Shown here in pieces: positions 14,105 through 21,904 of a DNA stretch of 37,029 bases. The stretch's first letter is position 1. Every line of letters starts with the position of its first letter. The notes beneath the pieces were generated by a model. It had not been told where the DNA came from. It saw nothing but the letters and a program-made list of their open reading frames with translations, and made no database searches. Both the position numbers and the translations under genes were made by a program. The DNA comes from an uncultured Lachnospiraceae bacterium (lineage in GTDB: Bacteria > Bacillota > Clostridia > Lachnospirales > Lachnospiraceae): the NCBI GenBank assembly GCA_910588125.1, contig CAJUPI010000028.1:1-37029 (forward strand), given 5' to 3'.

Positions 14105-15260
14105 GCTGGAGAATGCACCGGCTTCGGCGCAGGATATTCCGGATGAAACAGAAGTGAAAGCAGATGCAGGGATGGAGCTTCTGCTGTATCAATGTGCGCA
14201 CTGTGGGCTGGTGCAGTTTGACTGCCCGCCGGTTTCTTATTATCGGGACGTGATCCGCGCCGGTGGATTTTCGGAGACCATGACGAATTTGCGCCGTGAT
14301 CAATACCGCCATTTGATAGAGACTTATCATTTGGAAGGGAAGCGTTTTCTTGAAGTGGGCTGTGGCGGCGGAGAGTTTTTAGGAGTATTGGCCGGGTTCC
14401 CGGTGAAGGCCTATGGCATGGAGCACAGGCAGGTACTGGTGGATAAGGCCAGGGCTGCCGGGCTGCAGGTTTGGAGGGAGTTTCCTGAGGCGGCAGATCA
14501 GGTGTTTGGCAAAAGCGAGGCTGGCCTGGAGGGTCCCTTTGATGTGTTTTTATCTTTCAATTTTTTGGAGCATCAGCCGGAACCAGATATCATGCTGCGG
14601 GCGATTTATGGCAACCTATCAGAGGGCGGGATGGGATTGATCACAGTGCCGGCCCTGGAATATATCCTGGAGCAGGGCTGCTATTATGAGCTGCTTCGCG
14701 ATCATATCGCATATTATTCCTTTGATACCCTGCGACGGTTATTGGAGCGAAATGGGTTTGCCGTGCTTGAAGAGGAGATGGTGAACCGTGATACAATTTC
14801 GATGGTTGTGAAAAAGCTGCGGGAGGGAGAATGGATCACGCCGGCAGCTTCCGTGCAGGAGGCACTTCCGGATTCTCTGGCCGAGGGATATGAGATTACC
14901 AGGGGCGAGATCGAAAACCTGGCCAGAGATTTGGAGCGGAAAGGAAAGCGGTTGGCGATCTGGGGAGCCAGCCATCAGGGTTTTACGCTGGCAGCGACTA
15001 CGGTTCTTGGCCAGGCGGCAGAATATATGATCGATTCGGCGCCTTTTAAGCAGGGGCGGTTTGCCCCGGCGTCTCATCTGCCAATTGTGGCGCCGGAGCA
15101 TTTCAGCCGGCATCCGGTGGATGTAGTGTTAATTGTGGCGCCCGGTTATACGGATGAGATTGCAGGGATCATCCGGAGCCGTTTTGGGCGCGAGGTAAGA
15201 ATTCTGGCAGTCCGTACCAAACATATAGAAATCATGCAGGAGGGTGCCGGATGGAGCTGA
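14052..15260 (+). CDS. NDP-sugar C-methyltransferase (TylCIII/NovU-like)
   Basis: 402 aa with the three-part layout of sugar C-methyltransferases: an N-terminal zinc-binding domain (C4-x2-C7 and C48-x2-C51), a SAM-binding Rossmann domain (LEVGCGGG at 100-107, later LSFNFLEHQPEPD), and a C-terminal Rossmann-like domain (RLAIWGASHQGFTLAATTVL, DVVLIVAPGYTDEI). Family members add a methyl branch to a 4-keto-deoxysugar nucleotide. The family's Y-H-E-H-x-x-Y motif appears here as L-R-D-H-I-A-Y, so the usual Glu is Asp. ATG at 14052 follows GGAGGG by five bases and starts exactly at the zinc motif; longer in-frame starts encode Arg-rich sequence and are rejected. Overlaps the preceding gene by 53 bp and the next by 10 bp. 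Confidence 0.88.
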   Translation: MRYCIACRRQLPAKPVFKLENAPASAQDIPDETEVKADAGMELLLYQCAHCGLVQFDCPPVSYYRDVIRAGGFSETMTNLRRDQYRHLIETYHLEGKRFLEVGCGGGEFLGVLAGFPVKAYGMEHRQVLVDKARAAGLQVWREFPEAADQVFGKSEAGLEGPFDVFLSFNFLEHQPEPDIMLRAIYGNLSEGGMGLITVPALEYILEQGCYYELLRDHIAYYSFDTLRRLLERNGFAVLEEEMVNRDTISMVVKKLREGEWITPAASVQEALPDSLAEGYEITRGEIENLARDLERKGKRLAIWGASHQGFTLAATTVLGQAAEYMIDSAPFKQGRFAPASHLPIVAPEHFSRHPVDVVLIVAPGYTDEIAGIIRSRFGREVRILAVRTKHIEIMQEGAGWS

Positions 15261-16192
15261 CAGGAAAAAGGATTGTGATGACAGGAGCCACAGGATTTAT
15301 CGGCAGACATGTGGCCGGGCGCCTGCTGGATCAGGGGAGTGAGGTGTATGCGCTTGTCCGGGAGGCATCGCCCCACCGGGAGTTGCTGCCGGTCCATGAG
15401 CATTTGCACGTGGTGACCGGTTCTCTGACAGAAGCAGTATCCTGCCTGGAGCCGGTGGGCAGTGCGGATGGCTTTCTGCATTTTGCCTGGGGAGGCGTCA
15501 ACCGGGAGGAGATAGATTCGCCTGTAGTGCAGGCGGCGAATATAGAAGCTTCTTTAGCATGCCTGGAGGCGGCGCGGCGGCTGAAATGCCGGATTTTTAT
15601 GGACGCCGGTTCACGGGTGGAGTATGGGGTGCAGCCAGACGGCATCATGGAGGAGAGCCGGGATTGCCATCCGGTCAATGAATATGGCAAAGCGAAGCTG
15701 GCATTCTATGAACAGGCGCGGGAGCTCTGCGGACAGTGGAAAATGACCTACTATCACCTGCGCTTTTTCAGTGTGTACGGACAAGGGGATCACCCATGGT
15801 CGATTATTTCCACGCTAGTGCGGGACCTGCCTGAGGGGAAAAAGGTTTCCTTAAGCGCTTGCCGCCATCGCTGGAATTTCATGGAAATTTCGGATGCGGC
15901 CCAGGCAGTGGCAGAGCTGTATCGGTTTAGCGACGGCCGGGAGGGGGAATGCCATGTGGTCAATGTGGCGAGCACAGATACCCGGGAATTGCGATCTTTT
16001 GTGGAGGAGATTCATGGGCTTTGCGGAGGAAAGGGGCATCTGGAGTATGGCACCTTTGTGCAGGCAAAGGAAGGGGCGCTCTCGATTTGCCCTGTAGTGG
16101 AGAAGCTGCGGGAGCTGACGCGGGGGACCTGGACAGAGAGCATGACGTTTGCCAAGGGAATCGAGAGAATGCTGGATGACAAAAACACTTAG
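15251..16192 (+). CDS. NDP-sugar epimerase/reductase, extended SDR (second copy)
   Basis: 313 aa. Canonical TGATGFIG (11-18) and active-site Ser121, Tyr145 and Lys149 (NEYGKAK). It has the same architecture as the SDR at 13157 and many identical stretches around the active site (RFFSVYGQGDHPWS), so one arose from the other by duplication or both came from a shared module. It begins inside the end of the methyltransferase gene, with GGAGG seven bases before ATG. Two SDRs would suit a route needing a dehydratase or epimerase step and a final keto reduction. Substrate is not predictable from sequence. The cluster has no evident NDP-glucose 4,6-dehydratase or sugar nucleotidylyltransferase, so the precursor must come from elsewhere. 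Confidence 0.88.
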   Translation: MELTGKRIVMTGATGFIGRHVAGRLLDQGSEVYALVREASPHRELLPVHEHLHVVTGSLTEAVSCLEPVGSADGFLHFAWGGVNREEIDSPVVQAANIEASLACLEAARRLKCRIFMDAGSRVEYGVQPDGIMEESRDCHPVNEYGKAKLAFYEQARELCGQWKMTYYHLRFFSVYGQGDHPWSIISTLVRDLPEGKKVSLSACRHRWNFMEISDAAQAVAELYRFSDGREGECHVVNVASTDTRELRSFVEEIHGLCGGKGHLEYGTFVQAKEGALSICPVVEKLRELTRGTWTESMTFAKGIERMLDDKNT

Positions 16193-16213
16193 TTTTGCGG
16201 TACGGAGGTTGGG

Positions 16214-17173
16214 ATGAAGACAATCAGTATACTGATACCTTGCTATAATGAAGAAGAAAATGTGGAGCCGATTGCCCAGGCAGTGATCGGAATCCTGGAT
16301 CGGGAGCTGCCACAATATGATTACGAACTGGTTTTTATTGATAATGACTCCCAGGATAATACCCGGCCGGTTTTGCGGCGGATGTGCGGCCAGAATCCCA
16401 AAATCAAGGCTATTTTTAATGCCAGGAATTTCGGCCAATTTAATTCTCCTTATCATGGACTTTTGCAGGTGACAGGTGACTGTGTCATTGCTATGGTGGC
16501 GGATTTCCAGGATCCGGTGGAACTCATTCCCCAGTACGTGAGAGCATGGGAGGAGGGCTATAAGATAGTGATCGGCATCAAGACCAGCAGTAAAGAGAAT
16601 CCGGTAATGTACTGGCTGCGCAGCTGTTATTACAAGATGATCCGCCGGTTATCGGATGTCGAACAGATTGAACATTTTACTGGCTCCGGACTTTATGACC
16701 GGGAATTTATCGAGGTGCTGAGAAAGCTGGATGATCCGACGCCGTTTTTGCGAGGGATTGTGGCAGAGCTTGGTTATAAGAGAAAGGAAATCCCTTATGA
16801 GCAGCCGAAACGGCGTGCCGGAAAGACGCATAACAATTTTTACCGGTTATATGACGCGGCTATGTTGAGCGTTACCTCTTATACGAAGGCCGGATTGCGG
16901 CTGGCCACTTTTATCGGGGCTATCAGCTGTGCGATTAGCCTGCTGGTGGCTTTTGCATACCTGATTATGAAGCTGGTCTGGTGGGATCGTTTTCCGGCCG
17001 GTATGGCGCCGATGCTGCTGGGAATGCTGTTTTTAGGATCCGTACAGATTTTCTTTATCGGAATGATCGGGGAATATGTACTGTCAATTAATCAGAGAGT
17101 GATGAAGAGGCCGTTGGTGATCGAAGAAGAACGGCTGAATTTTACAGAGAATGACGAAAAGAAAAGGGTATAA
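16214..17173 (+). CDS. Membrane glycosyltransferase family 2, GtrB/dolichol-P-mannose-synthase type
   Basis: 319 aa. The N-terminal GT2 domain opens with ISILIPCYNEEENVEPIAQA. It has FIDNDSQDNT and a modified DxD region (MVADFQDPVELIP). Two C-terminal membrane helices lie at about 228-256 and 265-293. This is the layout of GtrB/ArnC-type enzymes, which load a sugar onto polyprenyl phosphate so that it can be flipped and used outside, typically for side-chain decoration. GGAGG lies five bases before the ATG. It follows the sugar-synthesis genes by 21 bp, so it could use the sugar they make; that link is inference from order. No flippase (GtrA-like) gene is present in the window. Confidence 0.9.
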   Translation: MKTISILIPCYNEEENVEPIAQAVIGILDRELPQYDYELVFIDNDSQDNTRPVLRRMCGQNPKIKAIFNARNFGQFNSPYHGLLQVTGDCVIAMVADFQDPVELIPQYVRAWEEGYKIVIGIKTSSKENPVMYWLRSCYYKMIRRLSDVEQIEHFTGSGLYDREFIEVLRKLDDPTPFLRGIVAELGYKRKEIPYEQPKRRAGKTHNNFYRLYDAAMLSVTSYTKAGLRLATFIGAISCAISLLVAFAYLIMKLVWWDRFPAGMAPMLLGMLFLGSVQIFFIGMIGEYVLSINQRVMKRPLVIEEERLNFTENDEKKRV

Positions 17174-17176
17174 CAA

Positions 17177-19375
17177 ATGAAGTATAAAATCGATGTAGTA
17201 AGGATTCGGGAAAATTCCATAACCTTGAATGGCTGGGTAATCGGAAAGACGCCGGAGTCAAAGGCAACCTTCCGGGTCATTGATGAGTCGAAAAAGCCGG
17301 TTCGGTTCCGCCATGTGGCGACTAGGAGGGATGATGTCAGCCAGATATATTATAAAAAGATTTACGATAAGGATTTTGGCTTTGATATCCGGTTCCCTTA
17401 TGAGCGGGGGAACAGCTACTGGCTGCAGATCCGCTGTGACGGTAAAGAACAGCGGATCAAATTTAATGAAGAGCTGATTGCCAAACGCTCCAGTGTGGCA
17501 TATAAGCGTCGGGAAAAGATCCATGACCTGATGAATATGGAAACCGTACGGGTGGCAGCGGAGTTTGGGAAAAAACATGGAATTAAGGCATTATTTCTCA
17601 AATCGAAGCATAAATTACAAGGTTTGGACAATGATTATGATTATAAGGAATGGTACGATCTGACAAAACCGGACGAAGAAGAGCTGCGCCGTCAGAGGCA
17701 GGAGAAATTGCCGGCAAGCCCGCTGCTTTCAATCGTGATTCCGTCCTACAAGACGCCGGAAAAATATTTGCGGGAAATGATGGATTCAATCCTGGCTCAG
17801 ACCTATGGGAATTGGGAAGTCTGTGTGGCCAACGGGAGCCCAAAGGGAGAGGGCGGTACTGTAGAAAAGGTAATGAGCTGGTATGCAAAGCGGGACAGCC
17901 GTTTCCGCTGTGAGAACCTGAGGGAGAACCGGGGGATTTCCGGCAATACCAATGCGGCCATTGCCATGGCAAGGGGAGAGTATATTGTGCTGGCGGATCA
18001 CGATGATACTTTGCCGGAGCATGCACTTTATGAAGTTGCGGCGGCTATCGCGGCACATCCCGAGTGTGATATGATTTATTCCGATGAGGATAAGCTGGAT
18101 ATGGACGGCGGCGCATTGTTTGATCCGCATTTCAAACCGGATTTTAATCCGGATTTGCTGACGAGCGTCAATTATATTTGCCATTTGCTGATTGTAAAGC
18201 GGGATTTACTGGAACGGGTTGGCGGGCTTCGCCACGAGTTTGACGGCGCCCAGGATTATGATTTCATTTTCCGCTGTTCCGAGGCGGCAAAGGGGATTTA
18301 TCACATTCCCAAGGTATTGTATCACTGGCGTTGTCATCAGGGATCTACAGCCAGCAACCCGGAGAGCAAGCTGTATGCCTTTGAAGCAGGCGCGCGTGCG
18401 ATCATGGCCCATTATGAGCGTTGCGGGATTGTGGCAAAGAAGGTAGAAAAAGGAGTGGATTACGGGATCTATCATACGATCTTTGATATTGCAGGCAATC
18501 CGCTCATTTCGGTGGTGATTCCCAACAAGGATCACACGCCGGATCTGGATCTGTGTATCCGTTCAATCTTAAAGAAAGCTACTTACCGGAACCTGGAGTT
18601 TGTCATTATTGAGAACAACAGCACAAAAAAGGAGACGTTTGCCTACTATAAAGCGATTCAGGAGGAGCTGCCCCAAGTACGGGTAGTGACATGGGAACGG
18701 GAGTTTAATTATTCGTCAATCAATAATTTTGGCGCGTCTCAGGCAAAGGGAGAATATCTTCTTTTCTTAAATAATGATACAGAGCTTATCGAGCCACGTC
18801 TGTTTGAGGAGATGCTGGGCTTTTGCCAGCGCGAGGATGTGGGTGTGGTGGGAGCAAGGCTTTTGTATCAGGATGATACGATCCAGCATGCAGGAGTAGT
18901 GGTCGGTTTTGGCGGGATCGCCGGGCACACCTTTATCGGCCTGCATCAGGCGGAGAACAGTTACTTCCACCGCGCGATGTGTGCGCAGGATTACAGTGCG
19001 GTGACAGCCGCCTGCATGATGACCAAGGCAGAGCTTTTCCGACAGGTGGGGGGATTCACGGAAGAACTGGCGGTAGCGTTTAATGATATCGACTATTGCA
19101 TGAAGGTCCGGGCCGCGGGCCGGTTGGTGGTTTATGCGCCGTATGCGTTGCTGTATCACTATGAGTCGAAATCCCGCGGATTGGAGGATACGCCAGAGAA
19201 GGTGGCCAGGTTTAACCGGGAGATAGGGATCTTTGCTAAGCGCTGGCCGGAGATTCTGGCAAAAGGAGATCCATATTACAATCCGAATCTGACTTTGCGC
19301 AAATCGAATTTTGCGCTGCGGGATCTGCTTAAGGAGAAGATTGGAGAGCCCTACCGGTTGGAGGTAAAGGTATGA
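17177..19375 (+). CDS. Bifunctional glycosyltransferase with two GT2 domains
   Basis: 732 aa. Residues about 1-100 form a beta-rich N-terminal domain (KIDVVRIRENSITLNGWVIG). The first GT-A domain starts near 180 (LLSIVIPSYKTPEKYLREMM, with DHDDT as DxD). The second starts near 440 (LISVVIPNKDHTPDL, with LNNDTE, then AFNDIDYCMK). Such tandem GT2 proteins build rhamnan-type or O-antigen-like chains, adding two linkages alternately. No membrane segment. It begins three bases after the previous stop with only a weak AAGGG ribosome site, suggesting translational coupling. Its stop overlaps the next start (ATGA). Which sugars are added is unknown. Confidence 0.9.
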   Translation: MKYKIDVVRIRENSITLNGWVIGKTPESKATFRVIDESKKPVRFRHVATRRDDVSQIYYKKIYDKDFGFDIRFPYERGNSYWLQIRCDGKEQRIKFNEELIAKRSSVAYKRREKIHDLMNMETVRVAAEFGKKHGIKALFLKSKHKLQGLDNDYDYKEWYDLTKPDEEELRRQRQEKLPASPLLSIVIPSYKTPEKYLREMMDSILAQTYGNWEVCVANGSPKGEGGTVEKVMSWYAKRDSRFRCENLRENRGISGNTNAAIAMARGEYIVLADHDDTLPEHALYEVAAAIAAHPECDMIYSDEDKLDMDGGALFDPHFKPDFNPDLLTSVNYICHLLIVKRDLLERVGGLRHEFDGAQDYDFIFRCSEAAKGIYHIPKVLYHWRCHQGSTASNPESKLYAFEAGARAIMAHYERCGIVAKKVEKGVDYGIYHTIFDIAGNPLISVVIPNKDHTPDLDLCIRSILKKATYRNLEFVIIENNSTKKETFAYYKAIQEELPQVRVVTWEREFNYSSINNFGASQAKGEYLLFLNNDTELIEPRLFEEMLGFCQREDVGVVGARLLYQDDTIQHAGVVVGFGGIAGHTFIGLHQAENSYFHRAMCAQDYSAVTAACMMTKAELFRQVGGFTEELAVAFNDIDYCMKVRAAGRLVVYAPYALLYHYESKSRGLEDTPEKVARFNREIGIFAKRWPEILAKGDPYYNPNLTLRKSNFALRDLLKEKIGEPYRLEVKV

Positions 19376-20376
19376 AGAAAATCACCGTTATTATACCGAA
19401 TTATAATGGCCTCAAATTTCTGCCAACATGCCTGGAAGCGCTGTCCTGTCAGACTTATCGGGACTTCGATATCCTGGTGGTGGATAATGGTTCAGAGGAT
19501 GGCAGTGGCGGTTGGCTGAAAGAGCAGGAGATTCCCGTTTTGCTCCTGCCGGAGAATACCGGCTTTTCCGGGGCTGTCAACGCTGGCCTGCGGGCCGTGC
19601 ATACTCCTTATGTGATTTTGCTGAATAATGATACCAGGGCAGAGCCGGATTATGTGAAGGAGTTGCTAAATGCGATTGAACAATCGCCGAGGATTTTTTC
19701 CGTGAGCCCGAAGATGATTCAGATGTATCATCCGGATCGGATGGATGACGCCGGAGATATGTACAGTATTATGGGCTGGGCATATCAGCGGGGAGTGGGG
19801 CAGGAGGTGGAGCGCTACAACCGCCCCTGCCATATCTTTTCTGCCTGCGGCGGAGCGGCTATCTACCGGCGGGAGGTATTTGAGGATATCGGATATTTTG
19901 ATGAGCTGCATTTTGCTTATCTCGAGGATATTGATGTGGGATATCGCGCCAAAATTGCGGGATACTATAACCGGTATTGCCCGGAGGCGGTAGTGTACCA
20001 TGTGGGAAGCGGTACGAGCGGCTCAAAGTATAATCCGTTCAAGGTAAGGCTGGCGGCGCGCAATAATGTTTATCTCAATTATAAGAATATGCCGCTGCCT
20101 CAGCTAATAATCAACAGTGTACCGATTCTGGCCGGAATTGCGGGGAAATATGTGTTTTTCCGAAAAAACGGTTTTGAAAAGGAGTATCTGTCCGGAGTGT
20201 GGGAAGGCATCTGCACGGCACATAAAGCCAAAAAGGTGCCGTATCGTTCAGAAAACCTGGAGAATTATCTGGCAATTCAGTGGGAATTGTTCCTGGGAGC
20301 GTTGCTCTACATCTATGAGTTTTCACGCCGGCAGTTGAAAAAAAGAAGCGGAAAAAGGGAAAATCCGGAGATTTAA
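19372..20376 (+). CDS. Glycosyltransferase family 2, rhamnosyltransferase-like
   Basis: 334 aa. A GT-A domain opens with KITVIIPNYNGLKFLPTCLE, with VVDNGSEDGS, the metal-binding LNNDTRAE and the acceptor-side motif FAYLEDIDVGYRAK. This is the pattern of WbbL-type rhamnosyl and related transferases. The C-terminal 90 residues include a hydrophobic stretch (LIINSVPILAGIAGKYVFF) that may associate with the membrane. ATG overlaps the preceding gene by four bases (ATGA), so the two are translationally coupled. It ends the first block of the operon; a gap of 92 bp follows. Sugar specificity is unknown. Confidence 0.9.
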   Translation: MKKITVIIPNYNGLKFLPTCLEALSCQTYRDFDILVVDNGSEDGSGGWLKEQEIPVLLLPENTGFSGAVNAGLRAVHTPYVILLNNDTRAEPDYVKELLNAIEQSPRIFSVSPKMIQMYHPDRMDDAGDMYSIMGWAYQRGVGQEVERYNRPCHIFSACGGAAIYRREVFEDIGYFDELHFAYLEDIDVGYRAKIAGYYNRYCPEAVVYHVGSGTSGSKYNPFKVRLAARNNVYLNYKNMPLPQLIINSVPILAGIAGKYVFFRKNGFEKEYLSGVWEGICTAHKAKKVPYRSENLENYLAIQWELFLGALLYIYEFSRRQLKKRSGKRENPEI

Positions 20377-20410
20377 GAGAAATTTAATAGTACAACAAGA
20401 GAAATTCGTG

Positions 20411-20416
20411 TATAAT
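20411..20416 (+). promoter_or_regulatory. Possible internal promoter before the sugar transferase gene
   Basis: A perfect TATAAT preceded by TG (TGTATAAT) lies in the 92-bp gap. No -35 match is found at 16-18 bp, so it is weak evidence. Confidence 0.3.
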
Positions 20417-20468
20417 CGTACCGTCAGAGATGCCTGTACTTTTCGTAATTTCTATAAGGTAAAACATT

Positions 20469-21884
20469 ATGATAAAAGATAACCAAAAAAGATTGAACCG
20501 TCTGCATGTGCTGATCGATGCACTGGTGATTGCAGTGGCCTATATCTTGAGCTGGTATATCACGATTGGCAGCGGCTGGTTCCGCAAAGCGGGAGAGGTG
20601 CTGCGCCCGGAGATATATCTGGGAGTGCTGGTGATCGTTGTACCGGTCTATCTGCTGTTATATACGATATTTCATTTGTTCACGCCTAAGCGGGTGCAGG
20701 GGCGCCGGCAAGAGCTGGCCAATATCCTTAAGGCCAATATGATTGGGCTGCTGCTCTTTGCCATGGTATTGCAGCTTGGCAGAAAGAATCCGTTCTATTA
20801 TCACTTTTCCAACCGGATGGTGGTGTGTTTTTTTGCAGTCAATGTGATGGCGGAAACATTGGAGCGGAATCTGATCCGAACCTGCTTACGCTCGATTCGT
20901 TCCAAGGGCTACAATCAGAAGCATGTGCTGCTCATCGGCTATAGCCGGGCGGCGGAAAGCTATATTGACCGGGTGAAGGCGAATCCGGAGTGGGGCTATC
21001 AGATCCGGGGGATTCTGGATGATCACAGACATCGGGGGGAGGGTTATCGGGGAGTCAAGGTGATTGGTTCCACCGATAACTTAAAAACGATATTGGATAT
21101 GAACCTGTTAGATGAGATTGCGATCACTCTCAGTATTCGGGACTACGCCGGACTGGAGAAAATGGTAGCGGAGTGCGAGAAATCCGGGGTGCATACGAAG
21201 TTTATTCCGGATTACAACCGATTTATTCCCACCAGGCCGTATACAGAAGATTTACAGGGACTGCCGGTCATCAATATCCGCCATGTGCCGCTCAATGATC
21301 TTCTCAATGCCACGATTAAGCGTGTCATGGATCTTTTTGGCGCGGTTGCCGCGCTGATTTTATTTTCTCCGGTGATGCTGATGACAGTGGTTTTGATCAA
21401 GCTGACATCGCCGGGGCCGGTGATTTATAGCCAGGAACGTGTAGGTTTGCATAACCGTCCTTTTAAAATGTATAAATTCCGTTCAATGGAGGTACAATCT
21501 CCCAATCAGGAAAAAGGGCAATGGACGACGCCGCATGACCCCCGGGTGACGCCGGTAGGAAAGGTGATTCGGAAGACCAGCATTGACGAGCTGCCGCAGC
21601 TTTTTAATGTGTTGGTGGGGAATATGAGCCTGGTGGGACCACGTCCGGAACGGCCGTTTTTTGTGGAAAGGTTTAAGGAAGAGATACCGCGGTATATGAT
21701 TAAGCATCAGGTGCGTCCCGGGATGACGGGATGGGCGCAGATTAATGGATATCGGGGGGACACATCGATTGAAAAGCGGATTGAGCATGATCTGTATTAT
21801 ATAGAGAACTGGACAATCGGCTTGGATTTTAAGATTTTGTTTCTGACAGTGTTTAAGGGCTTTATCAATAAAAATGCCTATTAA
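20469..21884 (+). CDS. Polyprenyl-phosphate sugar-1-phosphate transferase (WcaJ/EpsE type)
   Basis: 471 aa, a full-length polyprenyl glycosylphosphotransferase. The N-terminal half has four membrane helices (from VLIDALVIAVAYILSWYITI onward). A Rossmann-like domain follows (HVLLIGYSRAAESYIDRVKA, about 158-240). The C-terminal catalytic domain has the re-entrant helix region (ATIKRVMDLFGAVAALILF), KFRSM, the Asp/Glu pair TSIDELPQLFNVL, NMSLVGPRPERP and RPGMTGWAQINGYRG. It transfers a sugar-1-phosphate from UDP-sugar to undecaprenyl phosphate, starting repeat-unit synthesis. The ribosome site is TAAGG, nine bases before ATG. All catalytic motifs look intact. Confidence 0.93.
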   Translation: MIKDNQKRLNRLHVLIDALVIAVAYILSWYITIGSGWFRKAGEVLRPEIYLGVLVIVVPVYLLLYTIFHLFTPKRVQGRRQELANILKANMIGLLLFAMVLQLGRKNPFYYHFSNRMVVCFFAVNVMAETLERNLIRTCLRSIRSKGYNQKHVLLIGYSRAAESYIDRVKANPEWGYQIRGILDDHRHRGEGYRGVKVIGSTDNLKTILDMNLLDEIAITLSIRDYAGLEKMVAECEKSGVHTKFIPDYNRFIPTRPYTEDLQGLPVINIRHVPLNDLLNATIKRVMDLFGAVAALILFSPVMLMTVVLIKLTSPGPVIYSQERVGLHNRPFKMYKFRSMEVQSPNQEKGQWTTPHDPRVTPVGKVIRKTSIDELPQLFNVLVGNMSLVGPRPERPFFVERFKEEIPRYMIKHQVRPGMTGWAQINGYRGDTSIEKRIEHDLYYIENWTIGLDFKILFLTVFKGFINKNAY

Positions 21885-21904
21885 GATAAAATGAGGTATG
21901 TCGC

